Assembly (NCBI RefSeq): GCF_900188385.1
Contig: NZ_FZOI01000004.1
Location: 62,001-126,000, forward strand
Origin: Azospirillum sp. RU38E
GTDB taxonomy: Bacteria; Pseudomonadota; Alphaproteobacteria; Azospirillales; Azospirillaceae
DNA length: 64,000 nt
Reading direction: 5' to 3'
Below, one piece after another: positions 36,888 to 45,410 of this stretch. The position numbers and the translations under genes are program-made. Every line of letters starts with the position of its first letter. Positions within the stretch are counted from its first letter, which is position 1. Below the pieces are notes generated by a model. It saw nothing but the letters and a program-made list of their open reading frames with translations. It was not told where the DNA came from and ran no database searches.

Positions 36888-39134
36888 ATGAAAAACCTGC
36901 CGCAGATCCTGCGCGCCGCAGCCGCTGATGTGGTGGAGGCCGCCCCCTCCCGTCGTTCCTTCCTGAAGGGGGCCGCCGGTGCCGGCGGGGCGCTAGTAAT
37001 CGGTGCCGTGGTGCCGCTGGGCGCCATGGCTGCCCGCCCCGCCCCCTCCTTGGTGGGCCCGCCCGACCCGCGCCCGAACGTGTTCGTCCGCGTGGCGCCA
37101 GACAGCAGTGTCACCGTGCTGGTGAAGCATCTGGACAAGGGCCAGGGCATCATGACCGGCCTGACCACCATTGTGGCGGAGGAGCTGGACGCCGACTGGG
37201 CGCAGATGCGCGGGGAATTCGCCCCCGCCGACAGCAAGCTTTACGCCAACCATGCCTTCGGGATGCAGGGCACCGGCGGTTCCACCGCCGTCTTCAATAG
37301 CTGGGATGAGCTGCGCATGGCCGGTGCCGCCGCACGCGCCATGCTGGTGGATGCCGCCGCTGCGGAATGGAAGGTGCCGGCCAGCGAAATCACCGTCGCC
37401 AAGGGCGTCATCAGCCATGCCAAATCCGGTAAGAGCGGGCCGTTTGGCCCCTTTGCCGCCGCTGCCGCCAAGCTGCCGGTGCCGGCCAGTGTGAAGCTGA
37501 AGGACAAGGCGCAGTATAGCCTGATCGGCAATGAGACGCTGCACCGTCTGGATCACATCTCCAAGACCAATGGCACGGCGATCTTCGCCATGGATATCCG
37601 CCGCCCCGGTCAGGTGACGGCGGTGCTGGCCCGCGCCCCGCGCTTTGGCGCCACTGTAAAGAGCGTGGATGACAAGGCAGCCCGCGCCATTCACGGCGTG
37701 CTGGAGGTGCTGAGCCTGCCCATCGGCGTGGCCGTGGTGGCCAAGAATACCTGGACCGCCATCAAGGGCCGCGAGGCGCTGAACATCACCTGGGATGACA
37801 GCCAAGCGGAAAAGCGCGGCACCGACCAGATGCTGGCAGATTACCGCGAACTGGCCAAAAAGCCCGGTGCCGTGGCAACGGCCAAGGGTGACACGGCCGC
37901 CGCCATCAAGGGTGCCGCCAAGGTGATCGAGGCGGAATACAGCTTCCCCTATCTGGCCCATGCGCCGATGGAACCGCTGAACGCCGTGGTGGAACTGACC
38001 GAGGATGGCGGGGCGGAATTCTGGGCCGGCTCCCAGTTCCAGGGCGTGGAACAGCGGGTTGCCGCCGGCATCCTGGGCACCACCCCGGACAAGATCAAGA
38101 TCAACACGGTCTGGGCCGGCGGCAGCTTCGGCCGCCGCGCCACCCCGACCGCCGATTACATGGCCGAAACGGTCATCATCGCCAAGGCGCTGGCGGCGAA
38201 GGGCAAGAAGGCCCCCGTGCATCTGGTCTGGACGCGGGAAGATGACATCAAGGGCGGCCGTTACCGCCCGCTGGTCCTGCATAAGCTGCGGGCCGGGCTG
38301 GATGCCAAGGGCAATATTGTCGGCTGGGAACAGCGCATCGTCACCCAATCCTTCATGGCCGGCACCGGCTTTGAAGCTGTGGCGATCAAGAATGGGGTGG
38401 ACAATTCCGCCACTGAGGGCGTGGCCGATCTGGCCTATAAGGTGCCCAACCTGGCCGTTGACATGCATATCGCCAAGTCACCGGTGACGACGCTGTGGTG
38501 GCGGTCGGTGGGCCATACCCACACGGCCTATGCCAAGGAAGCCTTCATCGATGAGCTGGCCGCCGCTGCCGGCAAGGATGCCGTGGCCTATCGCCTGGGC
38601 TTGCTGGAAGAACATCCGCGCCTGCGGGGCGTGCTGAAACTGGCGGCCGATAAGGCTGGCTGGGGCAAGCCGCTGGCCGCCGGTCCGGCCGGGACCAAGC
38701 GGGGCCGGGGCGTGGCGGTGCATGAAAGCTTCAGCACCTATGTCGCCCATGTGGCGGAGGTGACCATCAAGGCCGATGGCAAGGTGAAGGTGGATCGCGT
38801 GGTGGTGGCGGTGGATTGCGGCATCGCCGTCAATCCCAATGTCATCAAGGCGCAGATTGAAGGCGGCACCGGCTGGGGCATCGGCCATGCCCTGCGTGAT
38901 GCCATCACCCTGACCGATGGCATTGTCGATCAGGCCAATTTCGATACGTTCGAACCGCTGCGCTATGCCGACATGCCGGCGGTGGAAGTGCATATCGTTG
39001 ACAGCGCCGAACGCCCCACCGGCGTGGGGGAACCGGGCGTGCCCGGTGCTGCCCCCGCCGTTGCCAATGCCATTGCAGCGGCGGGCGGCAAGCGCCTCTA
39101 TGACCTGCCCTTCAGCAAGGCGGGTATTGTTTGA
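36888..39134 (+). CDS. Molybdopterin-binding subunit of aldehyde/isoquinoline-type oxidoreductase (IorB-like)
   Basis: A 748-residue large subunit with a Tat signal (SRRSFLKGAAGAGG near residue 23) and the molybdopterin-binding pattern of the IorB subfamily (GSQFQGVEQR, GGSFGRRATPTADY, WWRSVGHTHTAYAKEAFIDE, catalytic Glu in GVGEPGVPGAAPAVANA). No FAD subunit is present, as in isoquinoline 1-oxidoreductase and related aldehyde oxidases that pass electrons to cytochrome c. Export by Tat places it in the periplasm. The natural substrate is not predictable. A repeat element begins at its stop codon. Confidence 0.93.
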   Translation: MKNLPQILRAAAADVVEAAPSRRSFLKGAAGAGGALVIGAVVPLGAMAARPAPSLVGPPDPRPNVFVRVAPDSSVTVLVKHLDKGQGIMTGLTTIVAEELDADWAQMRGEFAPADSKLYANHAFGMQGTGGSTAVFNSWDELRMAGAAARAMLVDAAAAEWKVPASEITVAKGVISHAKSGKSGPFGPFAAAAAKLPVPASVKLKDKAQYSLIGNETLHRLDHISKTNGTAIFAMDIRRPGQVTAVLARAPRFGATVKSVDDKAARAIHGVLEVLSLPIGVAVVAKNTWTAIKGREALNITWDDSQAEKRGTDQMLADYRELAKKPGAVATAKGDTAAAIKGAAKVIEAEYSFPYLAHAPMEPLNAVVELTEDGGAEFWAGSQFQGVEQRVAAGILGTTPDKIKINTVWAGGSFGRRATPTADYMAETVIIAKALAAKGKKAPVHLVWTREDDIKGGRYRPLVLHKLRAGLDAKGNIVGWEQRIVTQSFMAGTGFEAVAIKNGVDNSATEGVADLAYKVPNLAVDMHIAKSPVTTLWWRSVGHTHTAYAKEAFIDELAAAAGKDAVAYRLGLLEEHPRLRGVLKLAADKAGWGKPLAAGPAGTKRGRGVAVHESFSTYVAHVAEVTIKADGKVKVDRVVVAVDCGIAVNPNVIKAQIEGGTGWGIGHALRDAITLTDGIVDQANFDTFEPLRYADMPAVEVHIVDSAERPTGVGEPGVPGAAPAVANAIAAAGGKRLYDLPFSKAGIV

Positions 39135-39292
39135 TACCGATCTTCCTTGATCGTGACCGATCAAGGAAGATTTCACGTTCCCTCACACGCCGGGCGCTGC
39201 CATCCGGCAGCTTGGCTTCACGGCGCATGAGCGCCGGGCTGGCGGTCGCCAGCCTCCTATCCGCCAAGGGTCAAACCCTCGGCGGATAGGTC
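39135..39292 (+). repeat. Five-hairpin stop-codon-linked repeat element, copy 2
   Basis: Begins at the base after the TGA of the molybdenum subunit. H1 is a perfect 14-bp stem (39140-39153 with 39158-39171), then GTTCCCTCA (39178-39186), H2 GCTGCC/GGCAGC (39196-39211), TTGGCTT, H3 CGGCGC/GCGCCG (39221-39236), H4 GGCTGGCG/CGCCAGCC (39237-39254) and H5 CCTATCCGCC/GGCGGATAGG (39256-39290). Compared with copy 1, all stems differ at several positions, with matching changes on both sides, while the linkers are unchanged. Confidence 0.88.
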
Positions 39293-39310
39293 CGGCGCGA
39301 AAGGGGTAAT

Positions 39311-39395
39311 GCTGCCGGGCGCTGGAATGGTTGCCCGGCAGCGCCCCATCATTGTCACCAGGGCTTCCAACAAGGACCGGGGCTTGAGCCCCGGT
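39311..39395 (+). other. Two palindromes in the cytochrome c leader
   Basis: A 10-bp stem GCTGCCGGGC/GCCCGGCAGC (39311-39342) and a 9-bp palindrome ACCGGGGCT-TG-AGCCCCGGT (39376-39395) lie between the repeat element and the cytochrome start. Either could be an operator or RNA hairpin. Confidence 0.5.
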
Positions 39396-39409
39396 GGTCA
39401 CAGGGGACA

Positions 39410-39799
39410 ATGATGATAAAGAGCAGGCTGATCCTGTCCGGCATGGTACTGGGCGCGCTGGTTTTTCCCGGCGCGGCACCGGCCCAACCGGTCATCGGCA
39501 ATGCCGAGGCCGGCAAAAAAACTTTCGAGGACCGTTGCGCCACCTGCCACGCCCTGGAACCCGGCGGTGCCAAAAAGAAGGGGCCGCATCTGCAGGGCAT
39601 TTTTGGCCGCACCGCCGGCACTGAAAAAGGCTTCCGCTACTCCAAGACCATGCGGCAGAGCGCCCTGGTCTGGGATGCCTATACGCTGGATAATTATCTG
39701 TATGACCCGGTGCATACGATAAAGGGCACCAGCATGGTGCTGAAAACGCCGGAGCCCAAGGACCGGGCCGACCTGATCGCCTATCTGAAAACCTTGTGA
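39410..39799 (+). CDS. Periplasmic class I cytochrome c
   Basis: A 129-residue monohaem cytochrome. A signal peptide ends in PGAAPAQ near residue 26; the haem site is CATCH (about 43-47) and the axial Met is in KGTSMVLKT. The GNAEAGKKTFEDRCATCHALEPGG opening is typical of cytochrome c2/c550. It follows the two-subunit molybdenum oxidoreductase and could accept its electrons. The start could be the first or second of the paired ATGs (39410 or 39413). Downstream, a GC hairpin (39803-39836) separates it from the convergent mscL. Confidence 0.94.
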   Translation: MMIKSRLILSGMVLGALVFPGAAPAQPVIGNAEAGKKTFEDRCATCHALEPGGAKKKGPHLQGIFGRTAGTEKGFRYSKTMRQSALVWDAYTLDNYLYDPVHTIKGTSMVLKTPEPKDRADLIAYLKTL

Positions 39800-39841
39800 A
39801 TTGACGGACGGCGCCCGGCCAATCCGGGCACCGTCAGCCAA

Positions 39842-40261
39842 TTACGACGGCTGGCGATCCTGCTTCAGCAGATCGCGGATTTCCATCAGCAGCAACTGGT
39901 CCTTGGTGGGGGCCACCGGGGCGGCAGCTTCCTTCTTGTGCAGGCGGTTGACCTGCTTGACCAGGATGAACACAGCCCAAGCAACAATGAAGAATTTGAT
40001 CACTGCATTGATGAACAGACCATAATTGATGGTGGCAGCCCCGGCGTCCTTGGCAGCGGCCAGCGAAGCATAGTCACCCCCCGACAGGCTGATGAAATAG
40101 TCGGAAAAGTCGATCCCGCCCATCACATAGCCCAGCGGTGGCATCAGCACATCATTCACCAATGATGTGACAATAGCCGTAAAGGCAGACCCGACAATGA
40201 TACCGACCGCGAGGTCGATCACATTACCGCGGCTGATGAATTTCTTGAATTCCTCAAGCAT
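39842..40261 (-). CDS. mscL: Large-conductance mechanosensitive channel MscL
   Basis: A 139-residue MscL with the amphipathic N-terminal helix [22 protein letters not shown]1 with [10 protein letters not shown], the [11 protein letters not shown] segment, TM2 ([21 protein letters not shown]) and a charged C-terminal helix. It opens under membrane tension to release solutes on osmotic downshift. The ATG at 40261 has GGGGGAAG upstream; the longer frame is spurious. Confidence 0.97.
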   Translation of the reverse strand: MLEEFKKFISRGNVIDLAVGIIVGSAFTAIVTSLVNDVLMPPLGYVMGGIDFSDYFISLSGGDYASLAAAKDAGAATINYGLFINAVIKFFIVAWAVFILVKQVNRLHKKEAAAPVAPTKDQLLLMEIRDLLKQDRQPS

Positions 40262-40366
40262 GAGGGCTTCCCCCGAATGACAAATGGCGGTGCACAGCAC
40301 CATCCCGGTCGCCCGAGATTGCTGCATCCGCCAATAATTTACCAGCCCATACAAGGGCATAAAACT

Positions 40367-41314
40367 TTAAGCTGCCAACATGCCGGGGATCACCGAGGGG
40401 GTGGCGCTCTGGCCGGAAGCGGCACCGGTGGGGCTCTGTTCCTTTTCCTGCTTCTCGCCCCGCGTGCCGCCGCCGGTGGCGCGCTTCTTCTCCTCCTCAT
40501 CCGCGCTGGGCGGGGCCAGGCTGTCCAGCATCATGATGGTGAAGGTGGAGATCGGCTCCCGCGCCGATGCGCCAGAACGATAGCCGGTCAGCCAGGGCTG
40601 GGCAGTTTCGTCCGTCGCCTGCTGGGTGCCCAGGTTAGAACTGTCGGCAAATTGTGCCGGGGCATCGTCGAACTTGGCGGAGAAGCGATCGAAAATCTGG
40701 CCGACGGTCAGCGGCCGGGTGCCATCATAGAAGACATTGAGATTGGCCTTGGCGGCATCCGGCAGCAGGTTGGCAGCAATTTGATTGGGGTTCTTCTCCA
40801 GCGCCTTCAGGAATTTGGTGGCGCCGCCAGCGCCCAGGAAATGCGCCATGTACATCTCCGTGTTGCCGACGGGGCGACCCAGCTTCCCTTCCAGATGATC
40901 CTTGTTGTCGCTGGCCAGCTCGGCCGCCAGCAGGGCTGAATAGCGCGGATCCTTGCGCAGATTCAGGATTTCCTTGCGCATGGCCGGGTCGGAGACCTGT
41001 GGCTTGCCATTGGCCCCGGTGGTGATCTGGCTGGCATATTTGCCCAAACCATGTTCGGCACCGTGCTGCTGCACCATGTTGAGCCAGGTGCCTTCGGTGA
41101 ACTGGAACAGGCCGGTGGCGCTGCTGGTCTTGGCCTTCACATCGGTTCGATAACCGCTCTCCACATTGGCCTTGTCCATCAGATAGGAGAAATCCACGCC
41201 CGTGGCGCTGCTGGCCTGCTGTACCGCCTTGATCACCTGGGCCGGGGCGTTACGCGTCGCACCGAGAGATTCGGTGGCGTTGCTGCGGTTCAGGGCATTG
41301 AAGAAGGCGGTCAC
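40367..41314 (-). CDS. Lytic transglycosylase-like protein (SLT domain)
   Basis: A 315-residue protein with an SLT domain near residues 25-115: catalytic Glu in KANVESGY, the ATGLFQFTEGTW motif and later YMAHFLGAGGA. No N-terminal signal peptide is visible, so export may go through the flagellar apparatus, as for flagellar-type transglycosylases in alphaproteobacteria (inference). The C-terminal ~75 residues are low complexity. GGGAG seven bases before a GTG at 41314 decides the start over the TTG at 41320. The 300 bases upstream are AT-rich and hold no gene. Confidence 0.86.
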   Translation of the reverse strand: MTAFFNALNRSNATESLGATRNAPAQVIKAVQQASSATGVDFSYLMDKANVESGYRTDVKAKTSSATGLFQFTEGTWLNMVQQHGAEHGLGKYASQITTGANGKPQVSDPAMRKEILNLRKDPRYSALLAAELASDNKDHLEGKLGRPVGNTEMYMAHFLGAGGATKFLKALEKNPNQIAANLLPDAAKANLNVFYDGTRPLTVGQIFDRFSAKFDDAPAQFADSSNLGTQQATDETAQPWLTGYRSGASAREPISTFTIMMLDSLAPPSADEEEKKRATGGGTRGEKQEKEQSPTGAASGQSATPSVIPGMLAA

Positions 41315-41616
41315 GGCCAATCTCCCAAAAATAGGTCTGCCCTTCTTTAAGCAATCAGCGTGCCAAGAAAGTCTATAGACATTTAGTCACATCATTCCGT
41401 TGCGTAAGTCCGCAAATCGCCGCCAAACCGGGCAAGTCGTCCCATTTTTCTAAGAAAAATAGCCTGTTTTGCCAAAATACATAGGCCCATAATCAACCCC
41501 CTCGCTGATTTCCGCACGGCAAGGCTTGCCGGGTTGGAAAGTTCACGCCATGTTGTGCCTGCGGACGGACGCTGGAACCGCCGCCAATGCCAATGCGCTG
41601 GGAAGGAACAGTCCTC

Positions 41617-43413
41617 ATGACCGCTTATAACGCACCGATCCGGGATATGCGTTTCACCCTCAACCACGTTGTCGGCCTGCCGCAGGTGGCCAGCCTGCCC
41701 GGTTTTGAGGAGGTGACGCCTGATCTTGCCGATACCGTGCTGGAAGAGGCGGGCAAGCTGGCGCGTGATGTGCTGGCGCCGTTGAACTGGGTGGGTGACC
41801 AGGAAGGCGCCACGCTGGAAAATGGCGCGGTGCGCACCGCCACCGGCTTCAAGGATGCATATTGGAAATATGTCGATGGCGGCTGGAACGCCGTGCCGTT
41901 CGATCCGGAATTTGGTGGCCAGGGTTTGCCCTGGACGCTGGCCCTGCCGATCCAGGAAATGTGGACCTCGGCCAACATGTCCTTCGCCCTCTGCCCGATG
42001 CTGAACCAGGGGGCGGTGGAGCTGTTGCAGGCCCATGGCTCGGCAGAGCAGAAGCAGACCTATCTGGAAAAGCTGATCAGCGGTGAATGGGCCGGCACCA
42101 TGAACCTGACGGAACCGCAGGCCGGTTCCGATGTCGGTGCCGTGCGCACCAAGGCGGTGCCGGGCGAAAACGGCACCTGGCTGATCACCGGTCAGAAGAT
42201 TTTCATCACCTATGGTGAACATGATTTCACCGAGAATATCGTGCATCTGGTGCTGGCCCGCACCCCCACCGCGCCGGCCGGGATCAAGGGCATCAGCCTG
42301 TTTGTGGTGCCGAAATTCCTGGTGAATGAAGATGGCTCGCTGGGGGCGCGCAATGATCTGCGCTGCGCCGGGCTGGAACATAAGATGGGCATCCATGCCA
42401 GCCCCACCGCCGTCATGGCCTATGGCGATAATGGCGGCGCCATCGGCTATCTGGTGGGCGAGGAAAATCGCGGCATCGAATATATGTTCACCATGATGAA
42501 CAATGCCCGTCTGGGCGTGGGTCTTCAGGGTGTTGCCATTGCCGAACGCGCCTATCAGCAGGCGCTGGACTATGCCAAGGGCCGTATCCAGAGCCGGGCG
42601 CTGACCGGCAAGGATCCCAACCCGGTGGCCATCATCAAGCATCCGGATGTACGCCGTATGCTGCTGAGCATGAAGTCGCAGATCGAGGCGGCCCGCGCCC
42701 TGGTCTATTACACGGCCGCCGCCCTGGATAATGCCCACCGGCACGATGATGCCGATGCGCGGCGCAAGGCCGCTGCCTTGAACGACCTGCTGACCCCCAT
42801 CACCAAGGCTTGGTCCACCGATCTGGGCGTGGAGCTGACCAGCCTGGGCGTGCAAATTCATGGCGGCATGGGCTTCATTGAAGAGACGGGGGCGGCCCAG
42901 CATTACCGCGATGCCCGCATCGCCCCCATCTATGAGGGCACCAACGGCATCCAGGCCAATGATCTGGTCTTCCGCAAGGTGTCGCGCGATGGCGGGGCAG
43001 CGGCCGGGGAACTGATCGCGGAAATGAAGGAGATTGCGGCGGCAGCCAGCGCCGGGGCCGGCGACGATCTGGCCACCATGGGCGCCAACCTGTCGACCGC
43101 CATCCAGGCACTGGAACAGGCCACGGCCTGGGTGGTGGAGACCGGCAAGGCTGATCCGACGGCCGTTGCATCAGGTGCCGTCAATTATCTGCGCCTGTTC
43201 GGCGTCACCATTGGCGGCTTCCTGACCGCCAAGGCGATGCTGGCCGCCCAGGAACAATTGATGCAGCCCGGCGCCGATGCCGCCTTCCTGGATGCCAAGA
43301 TGATCACCGGCCGTTTCTATGCCGACCAGATCCTGCCCACCACCGCAGGCCTGTTGCAGCCCATCCTGGCCGGTCATCGCAGCGTGATGGCACTGGCAGA
43401 AGATCAGTTCTGA
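41617..43413 (+). CDS. Acyl-CoA dehydrogenase, large (DmdC-like) type
   Basis: A 598-residue acyl-CoA dehydrogenase of the long subgroup with a C-terminal extension. FAD/substrate motifs include MNLTEPQAGSDVG and ITGQKIFITYGEHDF; the probable catalytic base is Glu440 in YEGTNGIQANDL. This subgroup includes DmdC (methylmercaptopropionyl-CoA dehydrogenase) and short/medium-chain enzymes; the acyl substrate cannot be fixed from sequence alone. AAGGA nine bases before the ATG at 41617 supports the start. It stands alone and ends in a strong terminator. Confidence 0.92.
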   Translation: MTAYNAPIRDMRFTLNHVVGLPQVASLPGFEEVTPDLADTVLEEAGKLARDVLAPLNWVGDQEGATLENGAVRTATGFKDAYWKYVDGGWNAVPFDPEFGGQGLPWTLALPIQEMWTSANMSFALCPMLNQGAVELLQAHGSAEQKQTYLEKLISGEWAGTMNLTEPQAGSDVGAVRTKAVPGENGTWLITGQKIFITYGEHDFTENIVHLVLARTPTAPAGIKGISLFVVPKFLVNEDGSLGARNDLRCAGLEHKMGIHASPTAVMAYGDNGGAIGYLVGEENRGIEYMFTMMNNARLGVGLQGVAIAERAYQQALDYAKGRIQSRALTGKDPNPVAIIKHPDVRRMLLSMKSQIEAARALVYYTAAALDNAHRHDDADARRKAAALNDLLTPITKAWSTDLGVELTSLGVQIHGGMGFIEETGAAQHYRDARIAPIYEGTNGIQANDLVFRKVSRDGGAAAGELIAEMKEIAAAASAGAGDDLATMGANLSTAIQALEQATAWVVETGKADPTAVASGAVNYLRLFGVTIGGFLTAKAMLAAQEQLMQPGADAAFLDAKMITGRFYADQILPTTAGLLQPILAGHRSVMALAEDQF

Positions 43414-43441
43414 TCGGGTCGTTTGATCGGCCCTGTTAAGG

Positions 43442-43477
43442 AAAAGGCCGCCTCCCCCTGCGGGTGGCGGCCTTTTT
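43442..43477 (+). terminator. Intrinsic terminator after the acyl-CoA dehydrogenase
   Basis: AAAAGGCCGCC (43442-43452) pairs with GGCGGCCTTTT (43466-43476) and ends in TTTTT. The leading AAAA lets it work also for the convergent gene at 43494. Confidence 0.9.
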
Positions 43478-43493
43478 ACTGGGGAATGTGGTG

Positions 43494-43967
43494 TTACTGC
43501 TGGGTGATCGTCCCTTCTTCCGGGTTGATCATCACCGTCACCCACTGACCATCACTGGTCTTGGCCTCGGTCTTATAGACACCGGAATCGCGGGTGAATT
43601 CCTTCACCTCGGCGAAACCCAGCGTGTTGAAACGGTTCAGCAGCTGGGTGGTCAGCTGGGCATTCTTCTGCCGGCCGCTGCCGGAAATGCTGTCCGGATC
43701 AATCTCCGCCAGCACGCGCGGGCCCTGCTGTGCGGACATGCCGTCCGCTGACATCTGGTTGCCGGTGGCGGCTGTATCCGGGGCGGGAGTCGCCATGGGA
43801 TCGGTGGAAGGCAGCGGTGTCGGGGGTGCCTCCGGGCCAACACCGGTGGTGGGGCTGGTCATCCCGGCAGTGCCATCGGTCCCCATGCTGGACTGGGCCA
43901 GAGCGGTGCCCCCCAGGCTGCTGCCCACCAGCAGACCGGCGGTCAACAGGGCGTAACAGGTCTTCAT
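43494..43967 (-). CDS. Hypothetical exported protein with PepSY-like end
   Basis: A 157-residue exported protein: signal peptide (LLTAGLLVGSSLGGTALAQ), a Met/Pro/Thr-rich linker to about residue 85, and a C-terminal ~65-residue domain ending DGQWVTVMINPEEGTITQ, which resembles the last strands of PepSY domains. Function unknown. A strong AAGGAGG ribosome site lies before the ATG. Convergent with the acyl-CoA dehydrogenase. Confidence 0.75.
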   Translation of the reverse strand: MKTCYALLTAGLLVGSSLGGTALAQSSMGTDGTAGMTSPTTGVGPEAPPTPLPSTDPMATPAPDTAATGNQMSADGMSAQQGPRVLAEIDPDSISGSGRQKNAQLTTQLLNRFNTLGFAEVKEFTRDSGVYKTEAKTSDGQWVTVMINPEEGTITQQ

Positions 43968-44167
43968 GACGGTAATCCTCCTTCATGGCCGGCGTCATCG
44001 CCTTTACAACCCTGAAAACACGCCAACGGATGCAGTGGTTCCGCTTTCCCCCTTTGTACCGACGAATGTCATAGGTCGAATTTCCACAATATCCCTGTGC
44101 AGGATTGATGGACATTGCCGGGCAGGCGGTTGACATTAAGGGAACCTGTTATTGTGGAGAGATGGCG

Positions 44168-44377
44168 ATGAGTGACGTTTCCTCACCGGCCCTTTATGCC
44201 CTGGCTGCAAAGATCGCCACCTCCTACGCCCGCACCCATACGGTGCCGGTGGATGCGCTGCCCGGCGTCATCCAGCAGGCTTTCCAGGGGTTGGCGCGTT
44301 GTATGCAGCCGGTTGCCACTGCCCCCGTACCCGTGAAGAAGGCGCCGGGACGCGTGGGAAGGCCCCGTAAATCCTGA
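44168..44377 (+). CDS. MucR-like oligomerisation domain with AT-hook-like tail, no zinc finger
   Basis: A 69-residue protein. The first ~48 residues match the N-terminal half of MucR/Ros regulators (ALAAKIATSYARTHTVPVDALPGVIQQAFQGL, compare the MucR pattern with VP..LP.LI). A full MucR is ~140 residues and continues into a C2H2 zinc finger. Here the protein instead ends in KKAPGRVGRPRKS, whose GRPRK core is AT-hook-like. GGAG eight bases before the ATG at 44168 fixes the start over 44162 and 44105. MucR proteins behave as H-NS-like silencers, so this could be a minimal DNA-binding form or an antagonist. Confidence 0.72.
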   Translation: MSDVSSPALYALAAKIATSYARTHTVPVDALPGVIQQAFQGLARCMQPVATAPVPVKKAPGRVGRPRKS

Positions 44378-44473
44378 TCCAGGTCTTTTCGGGAACAACC
44401 CCCGTATCAGCTCTGTTGCCCATAGGACAGCGCGGACAGTTCCGTTCACGCTTCACACTATCGGGAGGGACAG

Positions 44474-44638
44474 ATGCTGTATTGGGCCCTGATTTTCTTC
44501 GTTGTTGCCCTGATCGCGGGTGTCTTGGGCTTTGGGGGTATCGCCTCGGCGTCAGCTGGCATTGCCCAGGTGCTTTTCTTCGTCTTCCTGGTGATTTTTA
44601 TTGTGTCGTTGATCATGGGCGCCATGCGGCGCCGCTGA
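44474..44638 (+). CDS. DUF1328 small membrane protein
   Basis: A 54-residue protein, [19 protein letters not shown] at the start, then [11 protein letters not shown], and a second hydrophobic segment ([17 protein letters not shown]) with a basic RRR end. This is the DUF1328/YtjA family, small two-helix membrane proteins often seen among envelope or general stress genes. GGGAGGG lies just before the ATG. An ECF sigma factor gene lies downstream on the other strand. Confidence 0.9.
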   Translation: MLYWALIFFVVALIAGVLGFGGIASASAGIAQVLFFVFLVIFIVSLIMGAMRRR

Positions 44639-44657
44639 TCGGGAGCACCCTTATCGG

Positions 44658-44707
44658 CAAATATGAAACAGGCGCTGGCGGGTTGGCCGGCGCCTGTTTC
44701 ATATTTG
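44658..44707. terminator. Long perfect hairpin between DUF1328 and the sigma gene
   Basis: An 18-bp perfect inverted repeat (44658-44675 with 44690-44707) with a 14-base loop. The outer part is AT-rich (AAATATGAAAC/GTTTCATATTT), the inner GC-rich, so it can end transcription from either side. Confidence 0.7.
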
Positions 44708-44789
44708 GGCGGTGACGCCGTTAAAAAAAGGGAGGCCTCTGACAAGGCCACCCCAGGCAGGCGGGCTCAGGCCCACCGGAGGAGAAACA

Positions 44790-45410
44790 TCAGGCCATGC
44801 CGCGCACCGCGTCGCCATCATCCGGCACGCCGCCTTCCATCAGGCAACGCAGGGCACGCCGACCGCGTGACAAGCGGGACTTAACCGTCCCGATCGATAC
44901 TTTCATGATATCGGCCGCATCGGCATAGGACATGCCTTCCAGCCCGATCAGCAACACCACTTCCCGCTGCTCCTTGGGCAACTGCGTCAGGGCGCGTTTC
45001 AGGTCTCGCAATTCCAGACGAGAAACCTGGGAGCCATGGGCACTGCCCAGGCCTGCCTGCGCTTCCCCATCAATATCCACAAAGGTCTGTTTGCGGCGCA
45101 CCCCGTTGATATGCAGGTTGCGCAGGATGGTAAACAGCCACGCCCGCAGATTCGTCCCCTGCTGCCAGAGATGCAGGCGGGTCAAAGCCCGTTCCAGGCA
45201 TTCCTGGACAAGGTCATCCGCCATGGCGGCATCCCGCACCATACCCCGGGCAAAGCGCCGCAGGCGGGGGATTTCCTGTTCGATCTGCGCGATCAGGGTC
45301 GCCTTCTCCGCCTCCGTGCGCTCCGGCCGCAAGACATCGACATCAACCGGGGTGAGGAGACCGTGGGTCACCGGGTTATTGGCCTGCGTCGCTTCGATCT
45401 GGCGAGACAT
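44790..45410 (-). CDS. ECF-type RNA polymerase sigma factor
   Basis: A 206-residue sigma-70 family protein. Region 2 is visible as LRRFARGMVRDAAMADDLVQECLERAL with LRAWLFTILRN, and region 4 as LPKEQREVVLLIGLEGMSYADAADIM followed by GTVKSRLSRGRRAL. No region 3, so ECF type. No anti-sigma, NepR or PhyR gene is found next to it, so I cannot say whether it is the general stress factor EcfG. The 540 bases upstream are gene-free. Confidence 0.9.
   Translation of the reverse strand: MSRQIEATQANNPVTHGLLTPVDVDVLRPERTEAEKATLIAQIEQEIPRLRRFARGMVRDAAMADDLVQECLERALTRLHLWQQGTNLRAWLFTILRNLHINGVRRKQTFVDIDGEAQAGLGSAHGSQVSRLELRDLKRALTQLPKEQREVVLLIGLEGMSYADAADIMKVSIGTVKSRLSRGRRALRCLMEGGVPDDGDAVRGMA

Noticed and set aside
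36993-38468. Minus-strand 491-codon open frame opposite the molybdenum subunit
   Set aside because: Shadow frame of the real gene, His/Gly-rich with no recognisable motif.
39140-39171. FNR-like box TTGATCG...CGATCAA in repeat copy 2
   Set aside because: The half sites are separated by eight rather than four bases and form part of hairpin H1 of the repeat.
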